Source: Opitutaceae bacterium
Lineage (GTDB): Bacteria > Verrucomicrobiota > Verrucomicrobiia > Opitutales > Opitutaceae
Assembly (NCBI GenBank): GCA_016794785.1
Contig: JAEUHC010000014.1
Location: 124,001 to 188,000, forward strand
Reading direction: 5' to 3'
DNA: 64,000 nt
Position 1 is the stretch's first letter. Every line of letters begins with the position of its first letter. The notes beneath the pieces are model-generated. The model saw only the letters and a program-made list of their open reading frames with translations. It ran no database searches and was not told the origin of the DNA. Position numbers and translations under genes: made by a program. Of this stretch, positions 7,998-17,970 are shown one piece after another.

Positions 7998-9175
7998 CCC
8001 TGCCCGATTCCATCGCGGCCCTGCCCGCGCGCACCCCTGAGCTCGTCTCGTTGCTCGAGACGTGGGCTAACATCAATTCCGGCTCCGGCCATGCCGCCGG
8101 CCTCGAGCGCATGCGGCTCGCCCTGCGCGACGCTTTCGCCCGGGCCTTTCCTGGCGCGCTCCTCGCCGACATCCCCCTCGAAGGCACGCCGGCGCGCGCT
8201 TTACGGGTGACACTCAGGCCGGACGCGCCGCAACACATCCTGCTGAACGGCCACTTCGACACCGTCTACGAGGCCGACGATTCCTTTCAGAAGTGCACAC
8301 GGCCCGATGCCCACACGCTGCGCGGCCCCGGCGTGATCGACATGAAAGGCGGCCTCGTGACGATGCTCGCCGCGCTCGAGGCCTTCGAGCGCACGCCCCA
8401 CGCCGGCCGGCTCGGCTGGGAAGTGCTACTCACGCCCGACGAGGAAATCGGCTCGCACGGCAGCAAGCCGCTCTTCCTCGAGGCCGCGCGCCGCCACCGC
8501 TTCGCGCTCGTGTTTGAGCCCGCGCGCACCAACGGCGACATCGTGCGCTCGCGCAAAGGCACCGGCGCCGTCATCGCCACCTGCCGCGGCCGCGCCGCGC
8601 ACGCGGCGAAAATCCCCAACGACGGCCGCAACGCCATCCTCGGGCTCGCGGAATTTCTCCTCAGCGCCAGCCGCGTCCCCGCCGAACTGCCGGGCGTGAT
8701 GGTGAACGTCGGCAACATCCGAGGAGGCAGCCCAGCGACGAACGTCGTGCCCGATTTCGCCCAGTCCGAGCTCGACGTGCGCATCACTCAGGTCGCCGAC
8801 CGTGATTTGCTGATCGCGCGGCTCAACGAGCTCGCCGCCGTGATCAACGCGCGCGACGGCTACAAGCTCGAGCTCGACGTCCGCTTCAACCGGCTGCCCA
8901 AGGAGTGCGTGCCCGCCGAGGAGGCCGTGTTCGACGAGTGGCGCCGCGCCGCGCGGGACGTCGGCGTGACGCCGCCCAACTGGGTCCACACCGGCGGCGC
9001 GTCCGACGGCAACCTGTTCGCCGCGGCCGGCCTCCCGAGCCTCGACGGCATCGGCCCCATCGGCGACCACCTGCACAGCGATCGCGAGTTCATCCGCACC
9101 GACACCATCGCGCCGCGGGCGCAGATCGTCGCGCTCTTCCTCCACCGCGTCGCCGCCGGCGAGATCAGCCTGTGA
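7994..9175 (+). CDS. M20 family zinc metallopeptidase (ArgE/carboxypeptidase G2-like)
   Basis: A 393-residue M20 hydrolase without a signal peptide, expected in the cytoplasm. The start at 7994 overlaps the upstream stop as ATGA. Metal and catalytic residues fit the family: H87 in NGHFDTVYE, D116 in VIDMKGG, the E150-E151 pair in TPDEEIGS, and a late histidine in GDHLHSDREF. Residues about 185-300 form the lid/dimerisation insert (RGRAAHAAKIPNDGRNAI). M20 enzymes hydrolyse N-acyl amino acids and dipeptides. Between an S51 peptidase and astA it could split imported Asp-Arg-type dipeptides, or replace AstE by removing succinate from succinylglutamate. The sequence does not decide between these. 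Confidence 0.88.
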   Translation: MTLPDSIAALPARTPELVSLLETWANINSGSGHAAGLERMRLALRDAFARAFPGALLADIPLEGTPARALRVTLRPDAPQHILLNGHFDTVYEADDSFQKCTRPDAHTLRGPGVIDMKGGLVTMLAALEAFERTPHAGRLGWEVLLTPDEEIGSHGSKPLFLEAARRHRFALVFEPARTNGDIVRSRKGTGAVIATCRGRAAHAAKIPNDGRNAILGLAEFLLSASRVPAELPGVMVNVGNIRGGSPATNVVPDFAQSELDVRITQVADRDLLIARLNELAAVINARDGYKLELDVRFNRLPKECVPAEEAVFDEWRRAARDVGVTPPNWVHTGGASDGNLFAAAGLPSLDGIGPIGDHLHSDREFIRTDTIAPRAQIVALFLHRVAAGEISL

Positions 9176-9191
9176 GCGGGGTGAGACGCCC

Positions 9192-10214
9192 ATGTTCGTC
9201 CTCCGTCCAGTCCGCGAAGCCGACCTCGCCGCGATCATCGCGCTGGCGAAATCGGTCGGCGGCGGGCTGACGACGCTGCCACCGGACGCGGAGTTCCTCG
9301 AGGACCGCATCCACGAGTCGCTTAGCGCCTTCAGCCCGCGCGTGCGCAAGCCCGCCGGCGAGCACTATCTGTTCGTGCTCGAGGACACCGCGACCGGCGA
9401 GGTCGTCGGCACGAGCGGCCTTGCGTCGCGCGTGGGCGGCTTCGAGCCGTTCTACAGCTACGAAATCCGCACCGAGCGCTACGCCCACCGCCCGCTGAAG
9501 ATCGAAAAAGAAATCGCCACGCTGCACCTCAAGGAGTCGCATCGCGGGCCGAGCGAGGCCTGTTCGCTGTTCCTTCGCGCCGACCGCCGCCGCGGCGGCA
9601 ACGGCCGCCTGCTCTCGCTCGCACGTTTCCTGTTCATCGGTGCCTTCCGCCGCCGTTTCACCGAAACGATCATCGCCGAGTTGCGCGGCTACATCGATCA
9701 GACCGGACGCTCACCTTTCTGGGAAGCCGTCGGCCGGCCGTTCTTCGAGTTCGACTTCTACCGGGCCGACGTGCTCAGCGGCCTCGGCGAAAAGGAGTTC
9801 ATCGCCGATCTCATGCCCGATCACCCGATCTACGTGCCGCTGCTTCCGCCCGAGGTGCAGGCCGTGATCGGTCGCGTGCACCATGAGACCGAGCCCGCGC
9901 TCGCGCTGCTGCGGGCGGAGGGCTTCGCCACGACCAACGAGGTGGACATCTTCGATGCCGGCCCGATCGTGCGCGCCGAAGTCGCGCAGCTCCGCACCAT
10001 CCGCCACGCGCAGACCGCCAAGCTCTGCGAGATCGTCCCCGCAGATTCCAACGACACCGCGCGCCCGCAGATCCTCGCCAACGGTGCGCTCGGTTTCCGC
10101 GCCTGCCTCGGCGCCGTGATGCCGCGCGGCGACGGCGTCGCGCTCGCGGCACCTTTCGCTGATGCACTGCAACTGCGCGTCGGCGACGCCATCACGTTCA
10201 CGCCCGTCAAATGA
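9192..10214 (+). CDS. astA: Arginine N-succinyltransferase
   Basis: The first enzyme of the ammonia-producing arginine succinyltransferase (AST) pathway: L-arginine plus succinyl-CoA gives N2-succinylarginine. The 340-residue length matches AstA (about 340). The N-terminus MFVLRPVREADLAAIIALA is typical, and residues 30-60 (GGGLTTLPPDAEFLEDRI) and the LGEKEFIADLMPDHPIYV stretch near residue 200 are strongly AstA-like. The protein is cytosolic with a GNAT-type fold. It begins 16 bases after the M20 gene and overlaps astD by ATGA, so it is translationally coupled within the arginine operon. Confidence 0.95.
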   Translation: MFVLRPVREADLAAIIALAKSVGGGLTTLPPDAEFLEDRIHESLSAFSPRVRKPAGEHYLFVLEDTATGEVVGTSGLASRVGGFEPFYSYEIRTERYAHRPLKIEKEIATLHLKESHRGPSEACSLFLRADRRRGGNGRLLSLARFLFIGAFRRRFTETIIAELRGYIDQTGRSPFWEAVGRPFFEFDFYRADVLSGLGEKEFIADLMPDHPIYVPLLPPEVQAVIGRVHHETEPALALLRAEGFATTNEVDIFDAGPIVRAEVAQLRTIRHAQTAKLCEIVPADSNDTARPQILANGALGFRACLGAVMPRGDGVALAAPFADALQLRVGDAITFTPVK

Positions 10215-11620
10215 CCGCGTTCTCCTCGATCAATCCCGCCACTGGCGAGACGGTCTGGACCGGTCGCGCCGCGGATGCCAGCGCGGTCAACGCGGCGGTC
10301 GAGCGGGCCCGCGCCGCGTTTCCCGCGTGGGCCCGCGCGCCGCTCGCGGAACGCGAGCGCCACCTGCGCGCCTTCGCGGCGATGCTCGAAACCCGCAAAA
10401 CCACGCTCGCCGACGCGATCTCGCGCGAGGTCGGCAAGCCCACATGGGAAGCGCTCACTGAGGTGCAGACGATGATCACCAAGGTGGATTTTGCCGTGCG
10501 CGCCCACGCGCAGCGCTGCGCAGAGTTTGCCGGCGGGCCGGCGGTGACTCGTTTCCGCCCGCACGGGGTCGTAGCGGTGTTCGGGCCGTTCAATTTCCCC
10601 GGCCACCTGCCCAACGGTCACATCGTGCCCGCGCTCCTCGCGGGGAACACCGTTGTGTTTAAGCCGAGCGAGCACGCGCCGTTCGTCGCCGAGCTCACCG
10701 CCGCGGCCTGGCGCGACTCCGGGCTGCCCGACGGCGTGCTCACCGTCGTGCAGGGCGGGCGCGAAACCGGCGCCACGCTCGCGCAACATCCTGGCATCGA
10801 CGGGCTCTTCTTCACCGGCAGCAGCCGCGCCGGGGAGTGGCTCGCGGAACTGTTCGCGCGATCGCCCGGAAAAATCCTCGCGCTCGAGATGGGCGGCAAC
10901 AACCCGCTCGTCGCCTGGCGCCCGCGCGATCTCCGCGTCGCCGCGCTGCTCACGATCCAGTCGGCTTTCCTCACCGCCGGGCAACGCTGCACCTGCGCGC
11001 GCCGCCTCATCGTGCCCGCCGACGCCGAGGGCGACGCGTTCATCTCTGAACTCACGCGCCAAATCGCCGCGATGCGTGTCGGTCCCTTTACCGATCGCCC
11101 GGAGCCGTTCATGGGGCCGATGATTTCTGCGGCGGCAGCGAACCACCTAATCGCGTCGCAGGACGCGTTCATCGCAGCCGGAGCCGACCCGCTGGTTTAC
11201 ATGACGCAGCTCAAGGCCAACACCGGCCTCGTCTCCCCCGGCCTGCTTGATGTGACCACGGTGCATGACCGCGAAGACGAGGAATTTTTCGGCCCGCTGC
11301 TCCAAGTTGTCCGTGTCCCCGATTTCGACGCCGCGCTCGCCGAGGCAAACGCCACGTGCTACGGTCTCGCCGCGGGCCTCTTGGCCGACGATGCGGCGCT
11401 CTACAAGCGTTTCCGCGATGAGCTGCGCGCCGGCCTCATCAACTGGAACCAACCGCTCACGGGCGCGAGCGGGGCGGCGCCCTTCGGGGGTATCGGCGCG
11501 AGCGGCAACCACCGGCCAAGCGGATTTTTCGCGGCCGACTACTGCTCGTTTCCCGTCGCGAGCCTCGAGCAGCCCGAACTGAAGATGCCGGCAAGCGTCC
11601 CACCCGGCCTCGCGCCCTGA
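10211..11620 (+). CDS. astD: N-succinylglutamate 5-semialdehyde dehydrogenase
   Basis: Oxidises N-succinylglutamate semialdehyde to N-succinylglutamate with NAD+, the fourth step of the AST pathway. The 469-residue protein is an aldehyde dehydrogenase. The general-base glutamate is in [11 protein letters not shown] near residue 225, the nucleophilic cysteine is in [11 protein letters not shown] near 260, and NAD binding is at [11 protein letters not shown]. The C-terminal [20 protein letters not shown] is characteristic of AstD. It starts within the astA stop (ATGA) and is followed after one base by astB. The order A-D-B matches AST operons in other bacteria, but astC and astE are absent here. 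Confidence 0.95.
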   Translation: MTAFSSINPATGETVWTGRAADASAVNAAVERARAAFPAWARAPLAERERHLRAFAAMLETRKTTLADAISREVGKPTWEALTEVQTMITKVDFAVRAHAQRCAEFAGGPAVTRFRPHGVVAVFGPFNFPGHLPNGHIVPALLAGNTVVFKPSEHAPFVAELTAAAWRDSGLPDGVLTVVQGGRETGATLAQHPGIDGLFFTGSSRAGEWLAELFARSPGKILALEMGGNNPLVAWRPRDLRVAALLTIQSAFLTAGQRCTCARRLIVPADAEGDAFISELTRQIAAMRVGPFTDRPEPFMGPMISAAAANHLIASQDAFIAAGADPLVYMTQLKANTGLVSPGLLDVTTVHDREDEEFFGPLLQVVRVPDFDAALAEANATCYGLAAGLLADDAALYKRFRDELRAGLINWNQPLTGASGAAPFGGIGASGNHRPSGFFAADYCSFPVASLEQPELKMPASVPPGLAP

Positions 11621-11621
11621 C

Positions 11622-12995
11622 ATGGCCGCCGCCATTGAAATCAATTTCGACGGCCTCGTCGGCCCGACACACAACTACGCGGGGCTTTCGCACGGCAACA
11701 TCGCGTCGATGTCGCACCGCGGCGCCGTCGCCAATCCCCGTGAGGCCGCGTTGCAGGGCCTCGCGAAAATGAAACGCCTCGCCGACCTTGGTCTGCCGCA
11801 GGCGGTGCTGCCGCCGCACGAGCGTCCGTCCATCGCCGCGCTGCAAGCGCTCGGCTTCAGGGGCCGCAACGACGCCGCGATCCTCCGCGCCGCCGACCGG
11901 CAGGCGCCGGCGCTCCTCGCCGCGTGCTCGTCCGCCTCCGCGATGTGGGTCGCCAACGCCGCGACTGTCACGCCTTCGGCCGACAGCGCCGACGGCCGCG
12001 TCCACCTCACGCCCGCCAATCTCGTCAGCAAATTCCACCGGGCCATCGAGCCGCCGCAGACGGCGCGCACGCTCCGTGCGATCTTCCGCGATGCGTCGCG
12101 GTTCGTCGTGCACGAGCCCGTGCCCGGCGGCCAGGCGTTCGGCGACGAAGGCGCGGCGAACCACACGCGCTTCGCGCCGACGCACGCGCAGCGCGGGCTG
12201 CACCTTTTCACCTACGGGCACCGCGCGATCGACGCCGCCGAGGCACTCGCCCAGCCCCGGCGGTTTGCGTCACGGCAGGCGCTGGAGGCCTCGCAGGCCG
12301 TCGCGCGCGGCCACGGGCTCGACGCCGGCGTAGTCGTTTTCGCCCGCCAACACCCCACCGCAATCGACGCCGGCGTGTTTCACAACGACGTGATCGCGGT
12401 TGGAAACGAAAACGTCTTCCTCTGCCACGAGCGCACCTTCGTGAACCCCCGCGCCGTATTCGCCGAGTTGCGTCGCCGCTACGCCGCGCTCCACCGGGGC
12501 CGTGAACTCACGATCATCGTGGTGCCGGAAACCCGCGTGCCGCTCGCCGACGCCGTGCGCTCCTACCTCTTCAACTCGCAGCTCGTCACGCTCGCGCCGG
12601 GTCGCATGGCGCTAATCGCGCCCACGGCGTGCGCCGAGATACCCAGCGTGGCCGCATTCCTAGCCGATCTAATCGCGCGTGGCCGGACGCCACTGCACCA
12701 GGTGCACCACCTGGACCTCCGGCAATCGATGCACAACGGCGGCGGCCCCGCGTGCCTGCGACTGCGCGTCGTGCTCACGCCCGCCGAACAGGCCGCGCTG
12801 CCTCCCGGGGTTTTTCTCAACGCCACGACCTACGCCGTGCTCGCCGATTGGGTGAGGAATCACTACCGTGACCGCCTGTCCCCCGCAGACCTCGCCGATC
12901 CGCAGCTACTCCTCGAAAGCCGCCACGCCCTCGACGAGCTCACGCAACTCCTCGGCCTCGGGTCGATCTACCCATTTCAGACCGCCGGCGCGTGA
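11622..12995 (+). CDS. astB: N-succinylarginine dihydrolase
   Basis: Converts N2-succinylarginine to N2-succinylornithine, two ammonia and CO2, the second AST step. The 457-residue length suits AstB. The N-terminus contains [20 protein letters not shown], the family hallmark. The catalytic cysteine of this guanidino-modifying enzyme is C378 in [12 protein letters not shown], and [17 protein letters not shown] carries the substrate-binding histidines. It is the last gene of the operon. Its TGA directly abuts the aroC stop on the other strand in a shared TGATCA, so no room remains for an intergenic terminator. Confidence 0.96.
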   Translation: MAAAIEINFDGLVGPTHNYAGLSHGNIASMSHRGAVANPREAALQGLAKMKRLADLGLPQAVLPPHERPSIAALQALGFRGRNDAAILRAADRQAPALLAACSSASAMWVANAATVTPSADSADGRVHLTPANLVSKFHRAIEPPQTARTLRAIFRDASRFVVHEPVPGGQAFGDEGAANHTRFAPTHAQRGLHLFTYGHRAIDAAEALAQPRRFASRQALEASQAVARGHGLDAGVVVFARQHPTAIDAGVFHNDVIAVGNENVFLCHERTFVNPRAVFAELRRRYAALHRGRELTIIVVPETRVPLADAVRSYLFNSQLVTLAPGRMALIAPTACAEIPSVAAFLADLIARGRTPLHQVHHLDLRQSMHNGGGPACLRLRVVLTPAEQAALPPGVFLNATTYAVLADWVRNHYRDRLSPADLADPQLLLESRHALDELTQLLGLGSIYPFQTAGA

Positions 12996-14108
12996 TCAGA
13001 AACGGATGACCTGGTTCTGCGCCGCGTGGCGCATCCAGTGATCGACGAGCACGAGGGCCGTCATCGCTTCCACAATGGGCACGGCGCGCGGGACGACGCA
13101 CGGGTCGTGGCGGCCGCGGCCCATCAGGTCAGTGGCGGCGCCGTGGATGTCCACGGTGCGCTGCGAGCGCAGCACGGTCGCCGTCGGCTTGAAGGCCACG
13201 CGAAACACGATCTCCTCGCCATTGCTGATGCCGCCCTGCGTGCCGCCGCTGCGGTTGGTCACGGTGCGCACGCGGCCGTCGCGGGTCTCGAAGAGGTCGT
13301 TGTGCTCGCTGCCGCGCATCCGCGCGCCCGCGAAGCCGCTCCCGATCTCGAAGCCCTTGGTCGCGGGCAGCGAGAGCATCGCCTTGGCGAGGTCGGCCTC
13401 GAGGCGGTCGAAGACCGGCTCGCCGAACCCGGGGGGCACGCCGCGCACGCGGCACTCGATCACGCCGCCCACCGAGTCGCCCTCGCTCCGCACGGCCTTG
13501 ATCCGCTCGATCATCTGGGCGGCGGTCGGCAGGTGCGGACAGCGGACGGCCGTGGCCTCCACCTCGGCGAGCGTCGGGAAGGCCGCCAGCGCCTCCGCCG
13601 GCGCGAGGATGTCGTGCACTTGCGTAAGAAAAGCGCGAATTTCGATCCCGGCGCCACCGGCCGGGTTCGGGTGGCCGAGAATCTTCTTAGCAATGGCTCC
13701 GGCCGCCACGCGCCCGATCGTCTCGCGCGCGGAGCTCCGGCCGCCCCCGCGATGATCCCGGATCCCAAATTTTGCCTGATAGGTGTAATCGGCGTGCGAC
13801 GGCCGGAATTTGTCGCGCATCTCGTCGTAGGCGCCGGGCCGCTGGTCTGCGTTGCGCACGAGCATCGAGATGGGCGCCCCGGTCGTGCGGCCCTCGAAGA
13901 GGCCGGAGAGAATCTCGACCCGGTCCTCCTCCTGGCGGGGGGTCACGATGTCGCTTTGGCCCGGCCGGCGACGGTCGAGCTCGGCTTGGATTTCCACCGC
14001 GGTGAGGGGCAGGCGGGGCGGACAGCCCTCGACCACCGCGCCCACGGCCGCGCCGTGGCTTTCGCCCCAAGTGGTGACAGAGAAAAGTTTCCCGAACGTG
14101 TTCGGCAT
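12996..14108 (-). CDS. aroC: Chorismate synthase
   Basis: The last step of the shikimate pathway: 5-enolpyruvylshikimate 3-phosphate to chorismate, using reduced FMN. The 370-residue protein carries all three family signatures: [17 protein letters not shown] at residues 16-32, [20 protein letters not shown] at about residues 122-141 and, near the C-terminus, [16 protein letters not shown]. It is cytosolic and normally tetrameric. Nothing nearby belongs to aromatic biosynthesis, so it appears as a single gene convergent with the arginine operon and divergent from gspD. Confidence 0.97.
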   Translation of the reverse strand: MPNTFGKLFSVTTWGESHGAAVGAVVEGCPPRLPLTAVEIQAELDRRRPGQSDIVTPRQEEDRVEILSGLFEGRTTGAPISMLVRNADQRPGAYDEMRDKFRPSHADYTYQAKFGIRDHRGGGRSSARETIGRVAAGAIAKKILGHPNPAGGAGIEIRAFLTQVHDILAPAEALAAFPTLAEVEATAVRCPHLPTAAQMIERIKAVRSEGDSVGGVIECRVRGVPPGFGEPVFDRLEADLAKAMLSLPATKGFEIGSGFAGARMRGSEHNDLFETRDGRVRTVTNRSGGTQGGISNGEEIVFRVAFKPTATVLRSQRTVDIHGAATDLMGRGRHDPCVVPRAVPIVEAMTALVLVDHWMRHAAQNQVIRF

Positions 14109-14293
14109 TGCGCCGCGGGAGAGTTGGCGGCGCTTACTGGACCGGCAAGCGGCAAATCCGCCCGCGCCCGCGCGGCAACTTTCCCCGCGCGCCGGAGTCC
14201 TAACACCCGCACTAGACCGTTTACAAGCCTCGCCGTTTGCCTTCGTTATCGCCTGTGCGGTCGCCGTCCGCCGAAAACTCTCCCTCCCTCCGC
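14109..14293. other. Divergent intergenic region between aroC and gspD
   Basis: These 185 bases must hold the promoters of aroC (leftward) and the gspDEF operon (rightward). An AT-richer patch around 14215-14226 (GACCGTTTACAAG) could contribute to a promoter. I see no clear -35/-10 pair, dyad or small open frame with coding character. Confidence 0.4.
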
Positions 14294-16276
14294 ATGATCT
14301 CGCGCCTCGCCTGCCTGTGCCTCATCGCCGCCACGTTCGCCACCGCCGGCGCGTTTGCGCAGACCGCCTCCCGCATCAAGCCCGCGCCGCCGGTCGATGA
14401 ACCCGTCAATGGCCTCAAGCTGCCCGATGCCGACCTCGCCACCGTGCTTGAGCTGTTGGAGAGGCTCACCGATCGCACCGTCCTGCGCCCCGCCGCGCTC
14501 CAGACCGCGACGTATAATCTCGTTATCAACAAACCCATCACCAAGGCCGAGGCCATCCTCGCCGTGGAGACGGTGCTGGCGCTCAACGGCATCGGCCTCT
14601 CGCCGCTGGACGACAAGTTCCTGAAGGTCGTCAATCTCCAGCAAGTCGGCAAGGAAGCGCCCGAGATGATCCAGGGCTCCGCCCTCGGCCTGCCGGCCAG
14701 CGGGCGCGTGGCCACAAAGCTGTTCCAGCTCGAGTTCGCCCGGGTTCAGGACATCACCCCGCTGCTCGGCAGCGTGCTCAACGGCCTCTACGGCGGCCCC
14801 GTGCTGCTGCAGAACGCCAACGCGATGTTCGTCACCGACAGCATCAGCAACCTTCAGCGCCTGGAGCTTATCCTCCAGGACGTGGACAAGCCCGTCGTCT
14901 CCGGCATGAAGCCCAAGTTCTACAGCGTCCGCAACGTCAAGGCCAGCGAGCTGGTCAACAAGCTCCGCGGCATCCTCACCGGCACGCTCCAGCAGCAGCT
15001 CGGCACCGCGACCACCTACAGCGCCGACGACCGCACGCAGCAAATCGTCGTCGTCACCGACCCCCGCCAATGGGAATTCTTCACCGAGCTCATCGAGAAG
15101 CTCGACCAGAAATCGGATCCCAACACCCGCACCGAGGTGCTCTACCTGAAGAACGCCAAGGCCAAGGACGTCGTCGATGTGCTCAGCCGCATCATCTCCG
15201 GCACCACCAGCGCGCTCCAGCGCCAGAACACCGGCTCCGTGCGGCCCGGTCCCACGCCCGCCCCCGGTATGGCGCCCGGCGCCCCGGCCCAACCCACCGT
15301 CGTCTCCGCCACCAGCGCTAACAACCCCAACGTCGACGGCGCCGCCTCCACCGAGTTCAGCGCCCTCATGACGGTCGTGAATGACGAGCGCAGCAACGCC
15401 GTCGTGGTCTTTGGCACCTCGGACGACATCCGCCTCACCCGTGACCTCGTGGACAAACTCGACATCCAGCTCGCGCAGGTGCGCATCGAGGTCGTCATCG
15501 CCGATGTCACGCTGGACGACAACCACGAGTCCGGCATCAGCTCCCTCGGCCTCAAGGTGGAGGGCAACAAATTGGTCGGCTTCTCCGGCAGCGAGGCAAG
15601 CGTCACCGTCTCCAACGGCACCATTACCCGCCCCGGCCTCGACCTCGCCGCCGAGATCTCGATCAAGACCACGCCCCGCAAGCGCAACAACGCCATCATC
15701 ACCCAGCCTTCGACCGTCACCAGCCACGGCAAGGAGGCCAAGTTCTTCACCGGCGAGACCCGCCCGGTCGTCACGGGCACCATCAACTCCGCGGCCGGTG
15801 CGACCACGGGCCTGGCCTCCAGCTCCACCGTCACCCAGCAGCAAATCGGCACAACGCTCACGGCCACGCCCTTCATCGGCGTCAACAACTCCGTGCAGCT
15901 CGAAATCACCCAGTCGGTCGAGGACGTGACCGGCACCGTGAAGGTGGATGCCAACGACCAATACATCATCGGCAAACGCGAGTCCAAGAGCTACGTGAGC
16001 GCCATGTCCGGCGACATCCTAGTTTTCAGCGGCTTCAGGAAAAACACCATGGTCAACGAGACCAACCGTCTCGGCCCCATCCCGATTATTGGCGACCTCT
16101 TCGGCTCGCGGAAGAAATCCGCCAACCGCTCCGAGCTCATTTTCTTCATCCGCGCGACCGTCATCACCAACAACCCCGTCATCGACAACGCGGAGACCAT
16201 GAAGCGCATCGAACAGCTCCCCGCGCGCGACGCCATCAAGGGCGCCCTCGACTCCAACTACACGCCGTCCAAGTGA
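14294..16276 (+). CDS. gspD: Type II secretion system secretin GspD
   Basis: An outer-membrane secretin forming the multimeric export channel of a type II secretion system. The ATG at 14294 gives a signal peptide ([15 protein letters not shown], cleavage near GAFAQ) and a 660-residue protein. In order: an N0 domain (about 40-120, [18 protein letters not shown]), then N1-N3 ring domains with repeated [33 protein letters not shown] and [16 protein letters not shown] motifs. The C-terminal secretin domain runs from [12 protein letters not shown] near residue 400 to [14 protein letters not shown], the classic secretin end motif. No pilotin-binding S-domain is obvious. It overlaps gspE by GTGA. 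Confidence 0.93.
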   Translation: MISRLACLCLIAATFATAGAFAQTASRIKPAPPVDEPVNGLKLPDADLATVLELLERLTDRTVLRPAALQTATYNLVINKPITKAEAILAVETVLALNGIGLSPLDDKFLKVVNLQQVGKEAPEMIQGSALGLPASGRVATKLFQLEFARVQDITPLLGSVLNGLYGGPVLLQNANAMFVTDSISNLQRLELILQDVDKPVVSGMKPKFYSVRNVKASELVNKLRGILTGTLQQQLGTATTYSADDRTQQIVVVTDPRQWEFFTELIEKLDQKSDPNTRTEVLYLKNAKAKDVVDVLSRIISGTTSALQRQNTGSVRPGPTPAPGMAPGAPAQPTVVSATSANNPNVDGAASTEFSALMTVVNDERSNAVVVFGTSDDIRLTRDLVDKLDIQLAQVRIEVVIADVTLDDNHESGISSLGLKVEGNKLVGFSGSEASVTVSNGTITRPGLDLAAEISIKTTPRKRNNAIITQPSTVTSHGKEAKFFTGETRPVVTGTINSAAGATTGLASSSTVTQQQIGTTLTATPFIGVNNSVQLEITQSVEDVTGTVKVDANDQYIIGKRESKSYVSAMSGDILVFSGFRKNTMVNETNRLGPIPIIGDLFGSRKKSANRSELIFFIRATVITNNPVIDNAETMKRIEQLPARDAIKGALDSNYTPSK

Positions 16277-17967
16277 ACGTGCTCGCTCCGGACCCCCTGC
16301 CCGCCGTGCTCGACACGGCGCTCACCGACGAACAGCGCCAGGCGATCGCCGAGGCCCCCCGCGAGAAACGCCTCGCCGCCCTCGCCGCCGCCCTCGGCCG
16401 CCCCGAGTCCGAGGTGCTGGAAACCCTCGTCGCCGCCACCGGCCTCACCCTCGCCACGAACCTCGAGACCGACCCCGCGGCTCGCGGCCTTCTCCCCGCC
16501 CGCCTCGTCCACGAATACCAGATCATCCCAATCAAGTTCGGCACCGCCGACGAGTCCGCGCTCCATCTCGCCACCGCCTGGCTGCCGGACGACACCATGC
16601 GCGCCTGGCTGCGCACCTTTACCCCGCTCCCGCTGATCTGGCACCTCGCCGTGCCCGAACGCATCCATCAGCTCATCATCGAGAATTTTGGCGTCGGCTC
16701 CGGCTCGCTCGACGAAAACGACGACAGCTACGTCGCCCCCGAGACGCAGAAGGAGACCGACGAAGTCGTGGACGAGGACGCCGCCGTCGTGCGCTTCGTC
16801 ACCGATGTCATCTCGCAGGCCATCGAGGATCAGGCGACCGACATCCATTTCGAGCCGCAGGAAGGCCAGCTCCGCATCCGCTACCGGGTGGACGGCCTCC
16901 TCGTGCCCGTGCCCGTGCCCGACAACCTCCTGCGCTTCCAGGACGCCATCATCTCGCGCCTGAAAATCATGGCGCGGATGAACATCTCCGAAAAACGCCT
17001 CCCGCAGGACGGTCGCATCAACTTCAAGGCCGGCGGCCTCGTGCTCGATATCCGCGTCTCCACCGTCCCCACCATCTACGCCGAGTCGATCTCGCTGCGC
17101 CTGCTGAACCAGAAAAAGGAAGCCTACACGATGGAGCGCCTCGGCATGAGCGCCGAGGAACAGGCCCAGATCACCGGAATCCTCGACTATCCCCACGGCA
17201 TCATCCTCGTCACCGGCCCCACCGGCTCCGGCAAAAGCACCTCGCTCAACGCCTTTCTCCGCAAGATCAACTCCACCGATCTGCGCATCATCACCATCGA
17301 GGATCCGATCGAGTATGAGGTCCCCGGCGTGAACCAGATGCAGGTGCGCCCCGAGATCGGGCTCACCTTTGCCGACGCCCTCCGCCACGTCCTCCGCCAG
17401 GATCCCGATGTGATCATGGTCGGCGAAATCCGCGACAAGGACACTGCCGAGATCGCCATCCGCGCCTCGCTCACGGGCCATCTGGTTTTCTCGACCCTGC
17501 ACACCAACGACGCGCCCGGTGCGATCACCCGCCTCGTGGACATGGGCATCGAGCCCTTCCTCGTCGCGAGCGCCATCGAGCTCGTGATCGCGCAGCGCCT
17601 CGTGCGCCGCCTCTGCCCGGAGTGCTCGCGGCCCGCGCCGATCTCGCACGTGAAGCTCGTGGAGAACCTCGCGATCCTCGGGTGCGACGCCGCTGAGGCC
17701 GCCGGCATCGAGACCCTGCGCGCGCCGGTCGGCTGCGATCGTTGCCGCGGCACCGGCTACCGCGGGCGCATCGGGCTCTTCGAGATTTTCCGGCTCAACG
17801 AGGAGATGCACCAGCTCGTGCTCTCGCGCGAGAGCACGCGCACCCTCGCGGAATGCGCGCGGAAGAACGGCATGCGAACGCTCGGCCAGAGCGGCTGGGA
17901 AAAAGTGAAGGCCGGCCACACCACCTTCGACGAAGTGCTCCGCGTGATCACCATCACGGAGAAGTAG
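16273..17967 (+). CDS. gspE: Type II secretion system ATPase GspE
   Basis: The cytoplasmic hexameric ATPase that powers pseudopilus assembly. It is 564 residues and starts with GTG overlapping the gspD stop. The N-terminal 150 residues resemble the GspE/MshE N-terminal domain. Walker A GPTGSGKS is near residue 314, the Asp box follows at ITIEDPIEYEVPG, Walker B is in DPDVIMVGEIRD and the His box in TGHLVFSTLHTNDA. A zinc-binding pair of cysteine motifs, CPEC and CDRC, lies near 446-495 as in GspE/PilB. gspF follows after 3 bases. Confidence 0.95.
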   Translation: MNVLAPDPLPAVLDTALTDEQRQAIAEAPREKRLAALAAALGRPESEVLETLVAATGLTLATNLETDPAARGLLPARLVHEYQIIPIKFGTADESALHLATAWLPDDTMRAWLRTFTPLPLIWHLAVPERIHQLIIENFGVGSGSLDENDDSYVAPETQKETDEVVDEDAAVVRFVTDVISQAIEDQATDIHFEPQEGQLRIRYRVDGLLVPVPVPDNLLRFQDAIISRLKIMARMNISEKRLPQDGRINFKAGGLVLDIRVSTVPTIYAESISLRLLNQKKEAYTMERLGMSAEEQAQITGILDYPHGIILVTGPTGSGKSTSLNAFLRKINSTDLRIITIEDPIEYEVPGVNQMQVRPEIGLTFADALRHVLRQDPDVIMVGEIRDKDTAEIAIRASLTGHLVFSTLHTNDAPGAITRLVDMGIEPFLVASAIELVIAQRLVRRLCPECSRPAPISHVKLVENLAILGCDAAEAAGIETLRAPVGCDRCRGTGYRGRIGLFEIFRLNEEMHQLVLSRESTRTLAECARKNGMRTLGQSGWEKVKAGHTTFDEVLRVITITEK

Positions 17968-17970
17968 CGC

